Source: Gordonia hongkongensis (lineage in GTDB: Bacteria > Actinomycetota > Actinomycetes > Mycobacteriales > Mycobacteriaceae). From it: a stretch of 64,000 nt of DNA. The notes under the pieces were generated by a model. It was not told where the DNA came from. It ran no database searches and saw nothing but the letters and a program-made list of their open reading frames with translations. The stretch spans positions 1,364,001-1,428,000 of the forward strand of contig NZ_CP095552.1 in NCBI RefSeq assembly GCF_023078355.1, given 5' to 3'. Shown here piece after piece: positions 45,510-54,983 of the stretch (positions within the stretch are counted from its first letter, which is position 1; every line of letters starts with the position of its first letter). A program made the position numbers and the translations under genes.

Positions 45510-47966
45510 TCATCTCCGGATCCGGGTCATCTGGGGATCGACCACCGGGTCGGCGATGACGACGGCCGTGTGATGGGTGGTCTGGTAGGCGACGTCGACC
45601 GAGGTGTCGTCGGGGAGATCGGCGGGCAACCAGGCGTAGGCCAGGCACGCGCCGACCGTCGCCGACCACCCGGCGCTGGTGACGTAGCCGACGACCAGGC
45701 CGCCCACCGATACCGGCTCCTTGCCCAGGACGACCGCCGCCGGATCGGTGAAACGCAGGGTGCGCAGCGTGTTCGGCGCATCACGCTCGGCCAGGGCGGC
45801 GCGGCCGAGGAAGTCGTCCGCGGTCTTGCGGATGGCGAAACCGAGCCCGGCAGCAGCGGGCGTGTGCTCGGTGGTCATGTCGGAACCGGCCGCCCGGTAA
45901 CCCTTCTCGATCCGCAGGCTGTTGAAGGCGATCCGGCCGGCCGCGATGATGCCGTGGGGATCGCCCGCCGCTGCCACCGCGTCCCACAGCGCCGGTCCGT
46001 CGGCCGCGGAAGTGTAGATCTCCCAACCGAGTTCGCCCACGTACGAGACACGCATCAGGGTCATCGGGATTCCGGCGACGGTGGTGGTGAGCGCACGGAA
46101 GTAGCGGAGGCCGCCGTTGGTGAGGTCGGCCGGCGTGAGCGGTGCCAGCACGTCGCGCGCCAGCGGGCCCCAGAGACCGAGACAGCAGGTGGCCGTGGTG
46201 ATGTCGCGCATGACGACCGAGCCGTCCGCCGGGAGGTGCCGGCTGATCCAGTCGAAGTCCAGCGGACCGTTGGCGCCCACCTGGAACACGTCGTCGGCGA
46301 GCCGGGCGACGGTCAGATCCGAACGGATGCCGCCCTTCTCGTCGAGCATCAGCGTGTAGGTCACCGAACCGACGGACTTGTCCATCTTGTTGGTGGTGAG
46401 GTGTTGGAGAAGGGCGAGCGCACCCGGACCCGACAGCTCGAACCGGGTCAGCGGGGTCATGTCGTACATCGCGACGTGGCTGCGGGTGTGCGCCGCCTCG
46501 GCGACGGAGACAGGCGACCAGTGCCGGGCCGACCAGCTGTCGCGCTCCGGTATGACGAGCCCGTCGGCGAGCTTCTGATCGAGCAGCGGACGGTTGGCCT
46601 CGTACCAGGCGGGTCGTTCCCAGAGCCCGCTCTCCCAGAACTCGGCGCCGAGTGCGGCCTCGCGGTCGTGGAACGGGCTGAGACGCACGTTGCGCGGGGC
46701 CTTGCGCTGATCGTGCGGGTGGATGATGTCGTAGACCTCCACGAAGGCCTGCGAACTCGTGGTCAGGATGAAGTCATCGGTGAGGGCCTCGTCTTCGAAG
46801 CGGTACAGGTCGGTCTCGTGGACGTCGATACCGGGAGTGCCGTCGATCATCCACTCCGCCATCGTCTTCGCGACGCCCGCCGAGTGGGTCACCCACACGG
46901 CCTCGGCGACCCAGAAACCGGCCAGGTCGCGATGTTCGCCCATGACCGAATGGCCGTCGGGGGTGAACGAGAAGATCCCGTTGAAGCCCTCCTCGACCTT
47001 GCCGTTGCCGAGTTCGGGTAGAAGGGCCACCGAGTGCTGCCACGCGTCGTCGAAGTCCTCCGGGGTGAACATGAGCTTGGAGGGCATGTCCGCCAACGTG
47101 ATCGCGGTGTCGTGGTCCAGATCGCCCACGTCCGAGGGCATCGGCCGGTGACCGTAATAGCCGATGCCGATCCGGTCGCCGTGTTCGCGGTAGTACAGGT
47201 CGCGGTCCTGGTGGCGCAGGATCGGCAACGTCGCCTCGGCCAAAGCGGAGTTGACGCCCCTGCGAGAGGCGACGGAGGTGGTGATCGCGTATTGATGGGC
47301 CATCGGTACCAACGGGATGGTCAGTCCCACCCGGCGGCCGAATTCGCGGCCCCAGAAACCGGTGCAGCACACCACGATGTCGGCGTCGACGACTCCGGTC
47401 GAGGTGCGCACCCCGCGCACCTCGCCGTTGGCCTCGACCACGTCGATGACCTCTTGTCCGCCACGGAACTCGGCGCCGCGCGCCATCGCGCGGCGGGCCT
47501 GGGCCTCGACCGCGCGCAGCGCTTTCGCGAGGCCGTCGTTCGGCGTGTGCAAGCCGCCGAGGACGGCATCGCGTTCGAGGAGCGGATGCATCGCAGCGCA
47601 TTCCGCGGGGTCGACGAGTCGGTGTTCGATGCCACGAGCGGCCGCCCACCCGGCCTTGCGATGCAGGTCCTCCCACCGTTCCGGGGTGGTGGCCACTTCC
47701 AGTCCGCCCACCGGGTTGAAGCACCAGCCGTCGGGATGAGTGAGCGCGGAGAACTTCTCGATCGTGTAGGAGGCGAGCGCGGTCATCGTCTTGGACGGTG
47801 TCGTCGCGAAGACGAGGCCCGGCGCATGCGAGGTCGACCCGCCGGTGGCGAAGAGCGGGCCGCGGTCGAGGACGGTGACGTCGGTCCAACCGCGCTCGGT
47901 GAGCTCGTCGGCGAGTGAGGTACCGACGATGCCGGCGCCGACAATCACGACTTTCGGTGCAGCCAT
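45510..47966 (-). CDS. dmg: Dimethylglycine oxidase (FAD/folate, DMGO)
   Basis: 818 residues from ATG at 47966 preceded by AAGGA. It closely follows Arthrobacter globiformis DMGO by recall. The N-terminal half is a DAO-type FAD domain: VVIVGAGIVGTSLADEL and GGSTSHAPGLVFATTPSKTM, where His47 corresponds to the flavinylated His48. The C-terminal half is a GcvT folate domain (MYDMTPLTRFELSGPGAL, RVSYVGELGWEIYTSA, GKEPVSVGGLVVGYVTSAG). It converts dimethylglycine to sarcosine and passes formaldehyde to tetrahydrofolate. It is the step between gbcAB and soxBDAG. Confidence 0.9.
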   Translation of the reverse strand: MAAPKVVIVGAGIVGTSLADELTERGWTDVTVLDRGPLFATGGSTSHAPGLVFATTPSKTMTALASYTIEKFSALTHPDGWCFNPVGGLEVATTPERWEDLHRKAGWAAARGIEHRLVDPAECAAMHPLLERDAVLGGLHTPNDGLAKALRAVEAQARRAMARGAEFRGGQEVIDVVEANGEVRGVRTSTGVVDADIVVCCTGFWGREFGRRVGLTIPLVPMAHQYAITTSVASRRGVNSALAEATLPILRHQDRDLYYREHGDRIGIGYYGHRPMPSDVGDLDHDTAITLADMPSKLMFTPEDFDDAWQHSVALLPELGNGKVEEGFNGIFSFTPDGHSVMGEHRDLAGFWVAEAVWVTHSAGVAKTMAEWMIDGTPGIDVHETDLYRFEDEALTDDFILTTSSQAFVEVYDIIHPHDQRKAPRNVRLSPFHDREAALGAEFWESGLWERPAWYEANRPLLDQKLADGLVIPERDSWSARHWSPVSVAEAAHTRSHVAMYDMTPLTRFELSGPGALALLQHLTTNKMDKSVGSVTYTLMLDEKGGIRSDLTVARLADDVFQVGANGPLDFDWISRHLPADGSVVMRDITTATCCLGLWGPLARDVLAPLTPADLTNGGLRYFRALTTTVAGIPMTLMRVSYVGELGWEIYTSAADGPALWDAVAAAGDPHGIIAAGRIAFNSLRIEKGYRAAGSDMTTEHTPAAAGLGFAIRKTADDFLGRAALAERDAPNTLRTLRFTDPAAVVLGKEPVSVGGLVVGYVTSAGWSATVGACLAYAWLPADLPDDTSVDVAYQTTHHTAVVIADPVVDPQMTRIRR

Positions 47967-48011
47967 GGGGAACAATCCTTTTCGGGCTGGTGTGGGGTCT
48001 GTAGGGGCCGG

Positions 48012-48860
48012 TCAGGTGAAGACGACGGTGCTGGTCCCGTTCATCAACACTCGGTACTCGCTGTGCCACCGCACGGCGCGCGACAGGGCCAGCGCCTCGG
48101 CGTCGCTGCCGACAGTGGCGAGTCGGCGCGGATCGTGGGTGTGGTCGATGCGGATGACCTCCTGCTCGATGATCGGGCCCTCGTCGAGGTCGGGGGTCAC
48201 GTAGTGCGCGGTCGCGCCGACGTACTTGACTCCGCGCTGATGTGCCTGGTGATACGGCTTGGCGCCCTTGAAGCCCGGCAGGAACGAGTGGTGGATGTTG
48301 ATGGCCCGGCCGCGCAGTGCCGAACAGGTCTCGTCGGAGATGATCTGCATGTACCGGGCGAGGACGACCAGATCGACGTCGTAGGACGACACCAGGTCGA
48401 GCATCGCGTTCTCGGCCGCCGGCTTGGTCTCCGGGGAGACCGGTAGATGGTGAAACGGAAGGCCGGCCGATTCGGTCATCGGGGCCAGATCGGCGTGGTT
48501 GGAGGCGACGGCGACCAGCTCACCGCCGAGGGTGCCCGAACGCCAGCGGAAGATCAGGTCGTTGAGGCAGTGCCCCAGTCGAGAGACCATCACCAGGATC
48601 CGCTGCGGTGTCTGGTCGTTGATCGAGTATTCGGCGCCCAGACCGGTGGCGAGATGATCGAAAGCCGCCGACAGCTGCTGCGAGCCGGACTCGTGGGCGG
48701 ACGCGAATTCGGTACGTACGAAGAGGGTGTGGGTCATCGGGTCGTCGTACTGCTGATGGTCGAGCACCTCGCAACCGTGGCTGTAGAGGAACGAGCTGAT
48801 CGCGTGCGTGACGCCGCTGCGCGACGGGCATCGCAGGGTGAGGGTGAATCGATGAGACAT
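48012..48860 (-). CDS. purU: Formyltetrahydrofolate deformylase
   Basis: 282 residues with an N-terminal ACT domain (FTLTLRCPSRSGVTHAISSF) and a C-terminal formyltransferase-like hydrolase domain (LVVLARYMQIIS, NIHHSFLPGFKGAKPYHQA and GATAHYVTPDLDEGPII, with the catalytic Asn-His-Asp set). It splits 10-formyl-THF to THF and formate. In betaine clusters it disposes of the methyl groups carried by folate from DMGO and sarcosine oxidase, regenerating THF. Ten bases separate it from soxG. Confidence 0.93.
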   Translation of the reverse strand: MSHRFTLTLRCPSRSGVTHAISSFLYSHGCEVLDHQQYDDPMTHTLFVRTEFASAHESGSQQLSAAFDHLATGLGAEYSINDQTPQRILVMVSRLGHCLNDLIFRWRSGTLGGELVAVASNHADLAPMTESAGLPFHHLPVSPETKPAAENAMLDLVSSYDVDLVVLARYMQIISDETCSALRGRAINIHHSFLPGFKGAKPYHQAHQRGVKYVGATAHYVTPDLDEGPIIEQEVIRIDHTHDPRRLATVGSDAEALALSRAVRWHSEYRVLMNGTSTVVFT

Positions 48861-48869
48861 GGGGTTCCT

Positions 48870-49469
48870 CTACGGCAGCGGGGAAGGAGCGGGCACGATG
48901 GCGTACTCGGTGGCGGCGTCGACGAGCCACGCGGCGAGGTAGTCGGCGTAGGAGCTGCGGACGAGGACGGCGAATCCGTCCGGAACGCGATGCACGATCA
49001 CCGCGGCCTGGGCCAGCAGTGTCTGGGCCACGTCGTCGGGCCCGAAGCTCCTCGGCGACAGATCGATCGCGCAACCATGGGCGAGGATCGTCTCGGCGTG
49101 CGGGCCGCCGAGGACCAGGCGGGTGCGCTGGCCGGAGGCATCGGCGACATACGCGCCGCCCTGCGCACGGTCGGCCATCGCCGCGGCGAACTCGTGCGGT
49201 GCGATGCTGGCCGCGTAGGCGAGATACTCGTCAGGACCCAGCCAGACGACCGTGGTGTCCCCGTCGCGCGTCATCCGGCAGGCGCCGGGCAGGTCGAGCC
49301 GCTCCGCCGCGGCGGGTTCAGTCGGTCGGATCACCGTCTGCGCCACCGGGGTCGGGCGCAGTAGTACGGCCGGGGCCAGTTCGGCGAATCGCGCCAACCA
49401 GTTCTGCAACGGTGGGACCGGTTCGAGCGCGCCGGTGTCCGGCAGAGAGTGCACGGTGGTGTCAGCCAT
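48870..49469 (-). CDS. soxG: Sarcosine oxidase gamma subunit
   Basis: 199 residues from ATG at 49469. It resembles a folate-binding GcvT-type small subunit (DLPGACRMTRDGDTTVVWLG, and VIVHRVPDGFAVLVRSSYAD), the gamma chain of heterotetrameric sarcosine oxidase, which is poorly conserved and best identified by place. Its first eight bases overlap the 3' end of soxA, so translation is coupled. Confidence 0.83.
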   Translation of the reverse strand: MADTTVHSLPDTGALEPVPPLQNWLARFAELAPAVLLRPTPVAQTVIRPTEPAAAERLDLPGACRMTRDGDTTVVWLGPDEYLAYAASIAPHEFAAAMADRAQGGAYVADASGQRTRLVLGGPHAETILAHGCAIDLSPRSFGPDDVAQTLLAQAAVIVHRVPDGFAVLVRSSYADYLAAWLVDAATEYAIVPAPSPLP

Positions 49470-52299
49470 CGCGTCGGGCTCCTTCCGCGTCGACGAAAAC
49501 GGTTGTGGTGATCTCGACTTCGCACAGCGTGTCCCCGATGGGGACATCGAGCCGGCTGCCGATGAGGTCGCGACCGCCCTTCACCAGCGCAAGGGCGAAC
49601 GGGCGGTCCAGCTCGGCGCTGCGATAGCTCGACGTCACGTGCCCCAGCATCGGCACCGGCGGCGGTGGCAGGGTGCGGTCGACGCGGTGGGAGATGATCT
49701 GCGAACCCTCGGGGAGCCGGGTGCTGCCGTCGACCGGCAGCAGTCCGACGAGGTGCTTGCGGTCGGGTGCCGTCGCGGATTCACGCGCGAATGATCGCTT
49801 GCCGATGAAGTCCGGCTTCTTCTTCGAGACCGCCCAGCTCATCCCGAGGTCGTGGGGCGTGACGGTGCCGTCGGTGTCCTGGCCGATGATGGGATAGCCC
49901 TTCTCGGCGCGCAGGACGTGCATCGTCTCGGTCCCGTAGGGGGTGATGGCGTGCGGTTCACCGGCGTCGATGAGTGTCTGCCACACCGCCTGGGCATAAC
50001 CGGCCCCGACGTTCACCTCGTAGGCGAGTTCCCCGGAGAAGCTGATCCGCCCGATCCGCACGGGCACGCCGCGAAAGGTGGTGTCCCGCCACGTCATGAA
50101 CCCGAACGCATCGTTCGAGACGTCCAGATCGGGGAACACGGTGCCCACCACGTCGCGCGAGCGTGGGCCGACCACCGGGAACGTGGCCACCTGGTCGGTC
50201 AGCGAGGTCATCCACACCCGGAGGTCCGGCCATTCGGTCTGATGCCATTCCTCCATCCAGTCGAGGACGGCCGCGGCGTTGCCGGTCGTGGTGTACAGGG
50301 TGTAGCGGTCGTCGGCGATCCGCATCACGGTGCCGTCGTCGAACACCATGCCGTCCGCGCCGCACATGACGCCGTAGCGGACCTTGCCGACTGCGAGGGT
50401 GCTCATCATGTTGGTGTAGAGCAGGTCGAGGAAGGCCGGGGCGTCGGGCCCGGCGACATCGATCACGCCGAGGGTCGAGCCGTCGAGGATGCCCACTCCC
50501 GTTCGTACGGAGGCACATTCGCGGAGGACCGCGTCGTGCATGTCCTCGCCGCCACGAGGGTAGTACCGCGGCCGTTTCCACTGGCCGACGTCTTCGAAGA
50601 CGGCGCCGCGCTCGACGTGCCAGTCGTGGATCGGGGTCCGCCGCACCGGGTCGTACCGTTGGCCGCGATCACGTCCGGCGAGCGCGGCGAAGGTCACCGG
50701 GGTGTAGGGAGGACGGAAGGTGGTGGTGCCGGCGTCGTTCACGGCGATGCCGAGCATCTCCGCGACGATGCCGGAGGTGACGATGCCCGAGGTCTTGCCC
50801 TGGTCGTGCCCGGTGCCGATGGTGGTGTAGCGCTTGACGTGTTCCACCGATCGCATCCCGGCACCCAGCGCCCGGGCGATGTCGGCGACGGTCGCGTCGC
50901 GCTGGAGGTCGACGAACGAGCGGGTGTCGTCGTCGGGACTGCCGGGCACGTACCAGCAGACGGCCGGCGCGGCCGGAATCCGCTCGGTGACGCGCGGGAT
51001 GGCGCGCAACTCGGGTGGCGCCATACCGAGTCCGGCGAGGGTCGCCACCGCACCGCGTCGACCGTCGGCCAGGCAGTCACCCAGTGTGGTCGAACCCGCT
51101 GCGGCACCGACGATCTCGGTCTCTGACACGGTTCCCGTGGGCAGGAAGGTCGCGGCTCGGTCGTCGAAGGCGATGGTTCCGCGCAGTTGACTCCAGAGGT
51201 GTACCGCCGGATTCCAACCGCCACTGACCAGGACGGTGTCGCAGACCAGGGACGAGCCGTCGCTGAGGTCGATCCCGGTGACCGCATCGGTGCCGTGCGC
51301 TCGGATCACGGTCGTACCCGCGAGGATCGGGATGCCGCGCCGGCGGGCCTTCTCGCCCAGGTCCGCGCTGACGGCCGGGCGGACGTCGACGACGGCGGGA
51401 ACCGAGACCCCGGCATCGACGAGCGCGAAGGCCGCGGTGTAGGCGGAATCGCATGCGGTGAAGACCACGGCCGTCCGGCCGACCCGGACGCCGTAGCGGC
51501 TGAGGTAGTCACCGCCGGCGCCGGCCAGCATGACCCCGGGCACGTCGTTGCCGGCGAAGACGATCGGTCGCTCGTGGGCGCCGGTGGCGAGAACGAGACG
51601 ACGAGCCCGGATACGGTGCACCCGTTGCCGGGAGAGGTGTGCGGGGGCGTCGCTGCCGAGGTGGTCGGTGCGGTGCTGGACGGCCAGGACGAAACCGTCG
51701 TCGTAGGCACCGAACGCAGTCGTACGGGTCAGGCGCCTGACGTGCGGGTGCGAATCGAGTTCGGCGACGGCTTCGGCCACCCAGCCGACGCCGGGAGTAC
51801 GGCCACCGGGTTCGCTGCGCTCGTCGACCAGGAGAACGTGGGCTCCGCCACGGGCGCAATTGAGGGCCGCCATCAGGCCCGCGGCGCCCGCACCGACGAC
51901 GAGCACGTCCGGATGGTGGTGCAGCGAGTCGTATCGGGCGTCGTCGACGGTGCTGCTCAGCTTTCCCCAGCCCGGTACCCCGTGGGCGACGAGGCCGGGA
52001 CACAGGGCGACGGTGGTGGCCGGCACCATCGGTTCCACGAACGGGGCGTCGATGCCGACCTGCGCGGTGGCGTCCTCGGCCCAGGCTCCGGTGACGCCGC
52101 GCGGGCGCCCGAGGTTGACGCTGGTGGTGACCACCCGCACCCCGTTGGCGAGCAGGGCCGACGCGAGGGTGTCGCCCGCGTAGCCACGGTAGGTGACCCC
52201 GTCGAAGACGAAGTCGATCGGGGTGCTCCGGTCGATGCGTCCACCGGCTCCGGTCCGGAACGGCTGAGCGGGAGTGGATTTCGGGTCGGTGGTGCTCAT
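49462..52299 (-). CDS. soxA: Sarcosine oxidase alpha subunit
   Basis: 945 residues. From the N-terminus: a 2Fe-2S-like domain without its cysteines (IDFVFDGVTYRGYAGDTLAS), a pyridine-nucleotide-type FAD/NAD domain (VLVVGAGAAGLMAALNCARG, near 123-142), and a C-terminal GcvT folate domain (GILDGSTLGVIDVAGPDAPA, ISFSGELAYEVNVGAG). It catalyses oxidative demethylation of sarcosine to glycine with THF as acceptor, as part of the four-subunit enzyme. ATG at 52299 overlaps the soxD stop (ATGA). Confidence 0.93.
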   Translation of the reverse strand: MSTTDPKSTPAQPFRTGAGGRIDRSTPIDFVFDGVTYRGYAGDTLASALLANGVRVVTTSVNLGRPRGVTGAWAEDATAQVGIDAPFVEPMVPATTVALCPGLVAHGVPGWGKLSSTVDDARYDSLHHHPDVLVVGAGAAGLMAALNCARGGAHVLLVDERSEPGGRTPGVGWVAEAVAELDSHPHVRRLTRTTAFGAYDDGFVLAVQHRTDHLGSDAPAHLSRQRVHRIRARRLVLATGAHERPIVFAGNDVPGVMLAGAGGDYLSRYGVRVGRTAVVFTACDSAYTAAFALVDAGVSVPAVVDVRPAVSADLGEKARRRGIPILAGTTVIRAHGTDAVTGIDLSDGSSLVCDTVLVSGGWNPAVHLWSQLRGTIAFDDRAATFLPTGTVSETEIVGAAAGSTTLGDCLADGRRGAVATLAGLGMAPPELRAIPRVTERIPAAPAVCWYVPGSPDDDTRSFVDLQRDATVADIARALGAGMRSVEHVKRYTTIGTGHDQGKTSGIVTSGIVAEMLGIAVNDAGTTTFRPPYTPVTFAALAGRDRGQRYDPVRRTPIHDWHVERGAVFEDVGQWKRPRYYPRGGEDMHDAVLRECASVRTGVGILDGSTLGVIDVAGPDAPAFLDLLYTNMMSTLAVGKVRYGVMCGADGMVFDDGTVMRIADDRYTLYTTTGNAAAVLDWMEEWHQTEWPDLRVWMTSLTDQVATFPVVGPRSRDVVGTVFPDLDVSNDAFGFMTWRDTTFRGVPVRIGRISFSGELAYEVNVGAGYAQAVWQTLIDAGEPHAITPYGTETMHVLRAEKGYPIIGQDTDGTVTPHDLGMSWAVSKKKPDFIGKRSFARESATAPDRKHLVGLLPVDGSTRLPEGSQIISHRVDRTLPPPPVPMLGHVTSSYRSAELDRPFALALVKGGRDLIGSRLDVPIGDTLCEVEITTTVFVDAEGARRDG

Positions 52300-52604
52300 C
52301 GGGCTGCTCCGGATGCGGGTTCGGTGGGGGATGCGGTGGCGGGCGACCGCGAGGGCACCGTCTCGCCGGTGAAGGCGTGCGTGCGTGTGTCGCGCTCGAC
52401 GGTGAACCACTGGCGGCACCCGGTGGTGTGGCACCACCGTTCGGTCATCGACCCCTTGGGATTGGGCCGGAAGAACAAGTAGTGTGCCCACGCGGTGTCG
52501 TCGAGGTCGGCGGGTCGCTCGGGATAGGCGACACCGGCCGCGGCACCGTAGTGGAACTCGGTTTCCTCGCGGGGCCCGCAGTGCGGGCAGCGGATCATCT
52601 GCAT
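52296..52604 (-). CDS. soxD: Sarcosine oxidase delta subunit
   Basis: 102 residues from ATG at 52604 (MQMIRCPHCG). The zinc site is formed by MIRCPHCGPREETEF and by RWCHTTGCRQWF, giving the expected CxxC, His and Cys ligands. WAHYLFFRPNPKG is the family hallmark. It binds the alpha and beta chains in the heterotetramer. The stop overlaps soxA. Confidence 0.92.
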   Translation of the reverse strand: MQMIRCPHCGPREETEFHYGAAAGVAYPERPADLDDTAWAHYLFFRPNPKGSMTERWCHTTGCRQWFTVERDTRTHAFTGETVPSRSPATASPTEPASGAAR

Positions 52605-52629
52605 CGTGGTGTCCTCGGCGGTGGCGGGT

Positions 52630-53889
52630 TCAGTGGGCGACGGCGGCCGCGCCGTGCTCGTCGATGAGGCGGCCGGTGACGAACCGGTCGAGGGTGAACG
52701 GTGCGTTGACGGCGTGCGGGCTGCCGGTGGCGATCGTGTGCGCCAGCGCCCAACCGACGCCCGGGGTCGCCTTGAATCCGCCGGTGCCCCAGCCACAGTT
52801 GAGGTAGAGGTTCTCGTACGGGGTGGCACCGACGATGGGTGAGGCGTCGGGGGTGACGTCGACGATCCCGCCCCAGGTCCGCAGGAGGCGGGCCCGCCCG
52901 AACACCGGGAACAGCTCCACCGCGGCAGCCATCTGACGCTCGATGATGTGGAAGGCGCCGCGCTGCCCGTATCCGTTGTAGGAGTCGACCCCGGCGCCCA
53001 TCACCAGTTCACCCTTGTGGGCCTGGGACACGTAGACGTGCACCGCGTTCGACATCACCACGGTCGGGTGGATGGGCTCGAGGAGTTCGGACACCAGGGC
53101 CTGCAGCGGATGACTCTGGATCGGAACCCGGAAACCGAGCTGGTCGGTGAGCGTCGAGGTGTGTCCGGCGGCGCACAGCGCGACGGTGCCCGCAGCGATG
53201 CGGCCGCGGGTGGTCTCGACGCCGACCACCCGGTCGCCGTCGGTGACGAACCCGGTGACCTCGCAGTTCTGGATGATGTCGACGCCCGCATCGCTGGCGC
53301 TGCGGGCGAAACCCCAGGCGACGTAGTCGTGTTTGGCAATGCCGCCACGGGGTTGAAAGGTCGCGCCCAGCACCGGATAACGGATGTCGGAGGAGGTGTT
53401 GACGATCGGGCACACCTCCGCGACCTGCTTGGGATCCAGCCATTCGGCATCGATGCCGTTCAGCCGATTGGCCTCCACCCGCCGGATGCTGTCGCGCACA
53501 TCCTGTTCGGTGTGGGCGAGGTTGAGTACGCCGCGCTGGCTGAAGAGGATGGGGTATCCGAGCTCGTCCTCGAGACCCTCCCACAGCTTCAGCGAGTGCT
53601 CGTAGATCCCGGCGCTCTCGTCCCAGAGATAGTTGGATCGGATCAGGGTGGTGTTGCGCGCCATGTTGCCGCCGGCCAGCCAACCCCGTTCCAGGACGGC
53701 GACATCGGTGATGCCGTGGACGCGGGCGAGGTAGTGGGCCGTGGCGAGACCGTGGCCGCCGCCTCCCACGATGACGACATCGTAGGAGGACTTGGGTTCT
53801 GGTGCGCGCCAGAGGAACTCGGGGTGGTGGGGGAGGTGGGCGCCCGGGGGCGCCGTGCCCGCGGGACGCGGTGTCTTCTGGCTTGTCAT
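52630..53889 (-). CDS. soxB: Sarcosine oxidase beta subunit
   Basis: 419 residues. DAO-type FAD domain: [20 protein letters not shown] (about 36-55), [20 protein letters not shown], and the C-terminal [20 protein letters not shown] and [16 protein letters not shown]. In this subunit FMN is covalently bound to a His; the [20 protein letters not shown] region holds candidate histidines. It is the catalytic subunit that oxidises sarcosine. Next gene after gbcB by 13 bases. Confidence 0.93.
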   Translation of the reverse strand: MTSQKTPRPAGTAPPGAHLPHHPEFLWRAPEPKSSYDVVIVGGGGHGLATAHYLARVHGITDVAVLERGWLAGGNMARNTTLIRSNYLWDESAGIYEHSLKLWEGLEDELGYPILFSQRGVLNLAHTEQDVRDSIRRVEANRLNGIDAEWLDPKQVAEVCPIVNTSSDIRYPVLGATFQPRGGIAKHDYVAWGFARSASDAGVDIIQNCEVTGFVTDGDRVVGVETTRGRIAAGTVALCAAGHTSTLTDQLGFRVPIQSHPLQALVSELLEPIHPTVVMSNAVHVYVSQAHKGELVMGAGVDSYNGYGQRGAFHIIERQMAAAVELFPVFGRARLLRTWGGIVDVTPDASPIVGATPYENLYLNCGWGTGGFKATPGVGWALAHTIATGSPHAVNAPFTLDRFVTGRLIDEHGAAAVAH

Positions 53890-53902
53890 CGTCGGGTCTC
53901 CC

Positions 53903-54975
53903 TCAGAAATCGATCACGACCGGGGACAGGGGTTCGGCGCAGCAGAGCAGGATCTTGCCCTGCGCGATCTCTCGTGGGCGGATACCGCCCTGGTGGTTCA
54001 TGACCACGTCGCCGGAGATCTTGCGGACCTTGCAGGAACCGCACAGGCCCACACCACACGTCGATGGCAGGGTGACGCCCGCTTTGGCGGCGGCGGCGAG
54101 GATCGTGGTGCCGGGACCCACGGTGACCCGCCGGGCGCGTCGGGAGAAAGCGACGACCACGCCGGTGTCGGACTCCGACTCGTCATCGGTGGGCAGGCTG
54201 AACCCGAAGCTCTCCTCGTGGATCCGAGCGAGAGCCGAGCCGGCCGACACCAGTGCGCCGCGCACCTCGCTGCGAAAACGCCCGGGCCCGCAGAGAAACA
54301 CCTCGCGGTCACCGAGGTCGGGGCAGACCCGTTCGAGCATCGCGCGGTCGATGCGCCCGCGGTGTCCGGTCCAGTCGGGGAAGTCGCCGGCGGCCATGCG
54401 CGTCGCCGCGAACGCCAGTGTCACGTTCGGATGCCGACGGGCGAGTTCCTCGAGTTCGTCCCGGAATGGGATGTCGTCGACATTGCGCGCACTGTGCACG
54501 AAGGCGATGTCGAGCGGGGACTCGCTGTCGGTGACCGATCGGAGCATGGACATCACCGGCGTGATGCCACTCCCGGCCGAGACGAACAGGTACTTCTCGG
54601 CCGGACGGGCGGTGTAGGTGAATCGACCCAGCGGTCCGGAGGCGGTGATCGCCATGCCTTCGACCATGTTGTCGTGCAACCAGTTCGAGACGTGACCCCC
54701 GGCCACGCGTTTCACCGAGATCGACAGGCCCCCGGCCGGGTCGGGGGTGAGGAGATGCTGTAGCAGCGCTGGACGGGCCGGCCGTCGATCTCCACGGTCA
54801 TCGCCAGGAACTGACCGGGGGCGAAGACGAAGGTCCGGTGGTCGTCCGGGTCGCCGGCCGGATCCCCGGCAGCGGAGCGCGACGGCGACCCGCCCGCGAC
54901 CCGGAAGGTGAACGTCGCCATGTCCCGGGTGGTGTCGGTGCGGGACACGCACTGGAGGAAAATGTTGTCGGCCAT
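53903..54975 (-). pseudogene. gbcB: Glycine betaine monooxygenase reductase, frameshifted
   Basis: The gene starts at ATG 54975 (MADNIFLQCVSRTDTTRDMA) and reads an FNR-type FAD domain to RCYSISSPPTRPG, where the frame breaks at a run of five G (plus-strand C at 54729-54733); one more G restores the frame and gives GLSISVKRVAGGHVSNWLHD. The rest is intact: NAD domain FVSAGSGITPVMSMLRS and a C-terminal plant-type 2Fe-2S ferredoxin (STCGVGLCGSCKVRK…LLCCAEP). It passes electrons from NADH to GbcA. The deletion is either real or a homopolymer sequencing error; everything else looks functional. Confidence 0.85.
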
Positions 54976-54983
54976 GGTCGCTC

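Noticed and set aside
51187..52482. 431-residue plus-strand frame opposite soxA
   Set aside because: Antisense to clear sarcosine oxidase alpha-subunit domains; no family resemblance.
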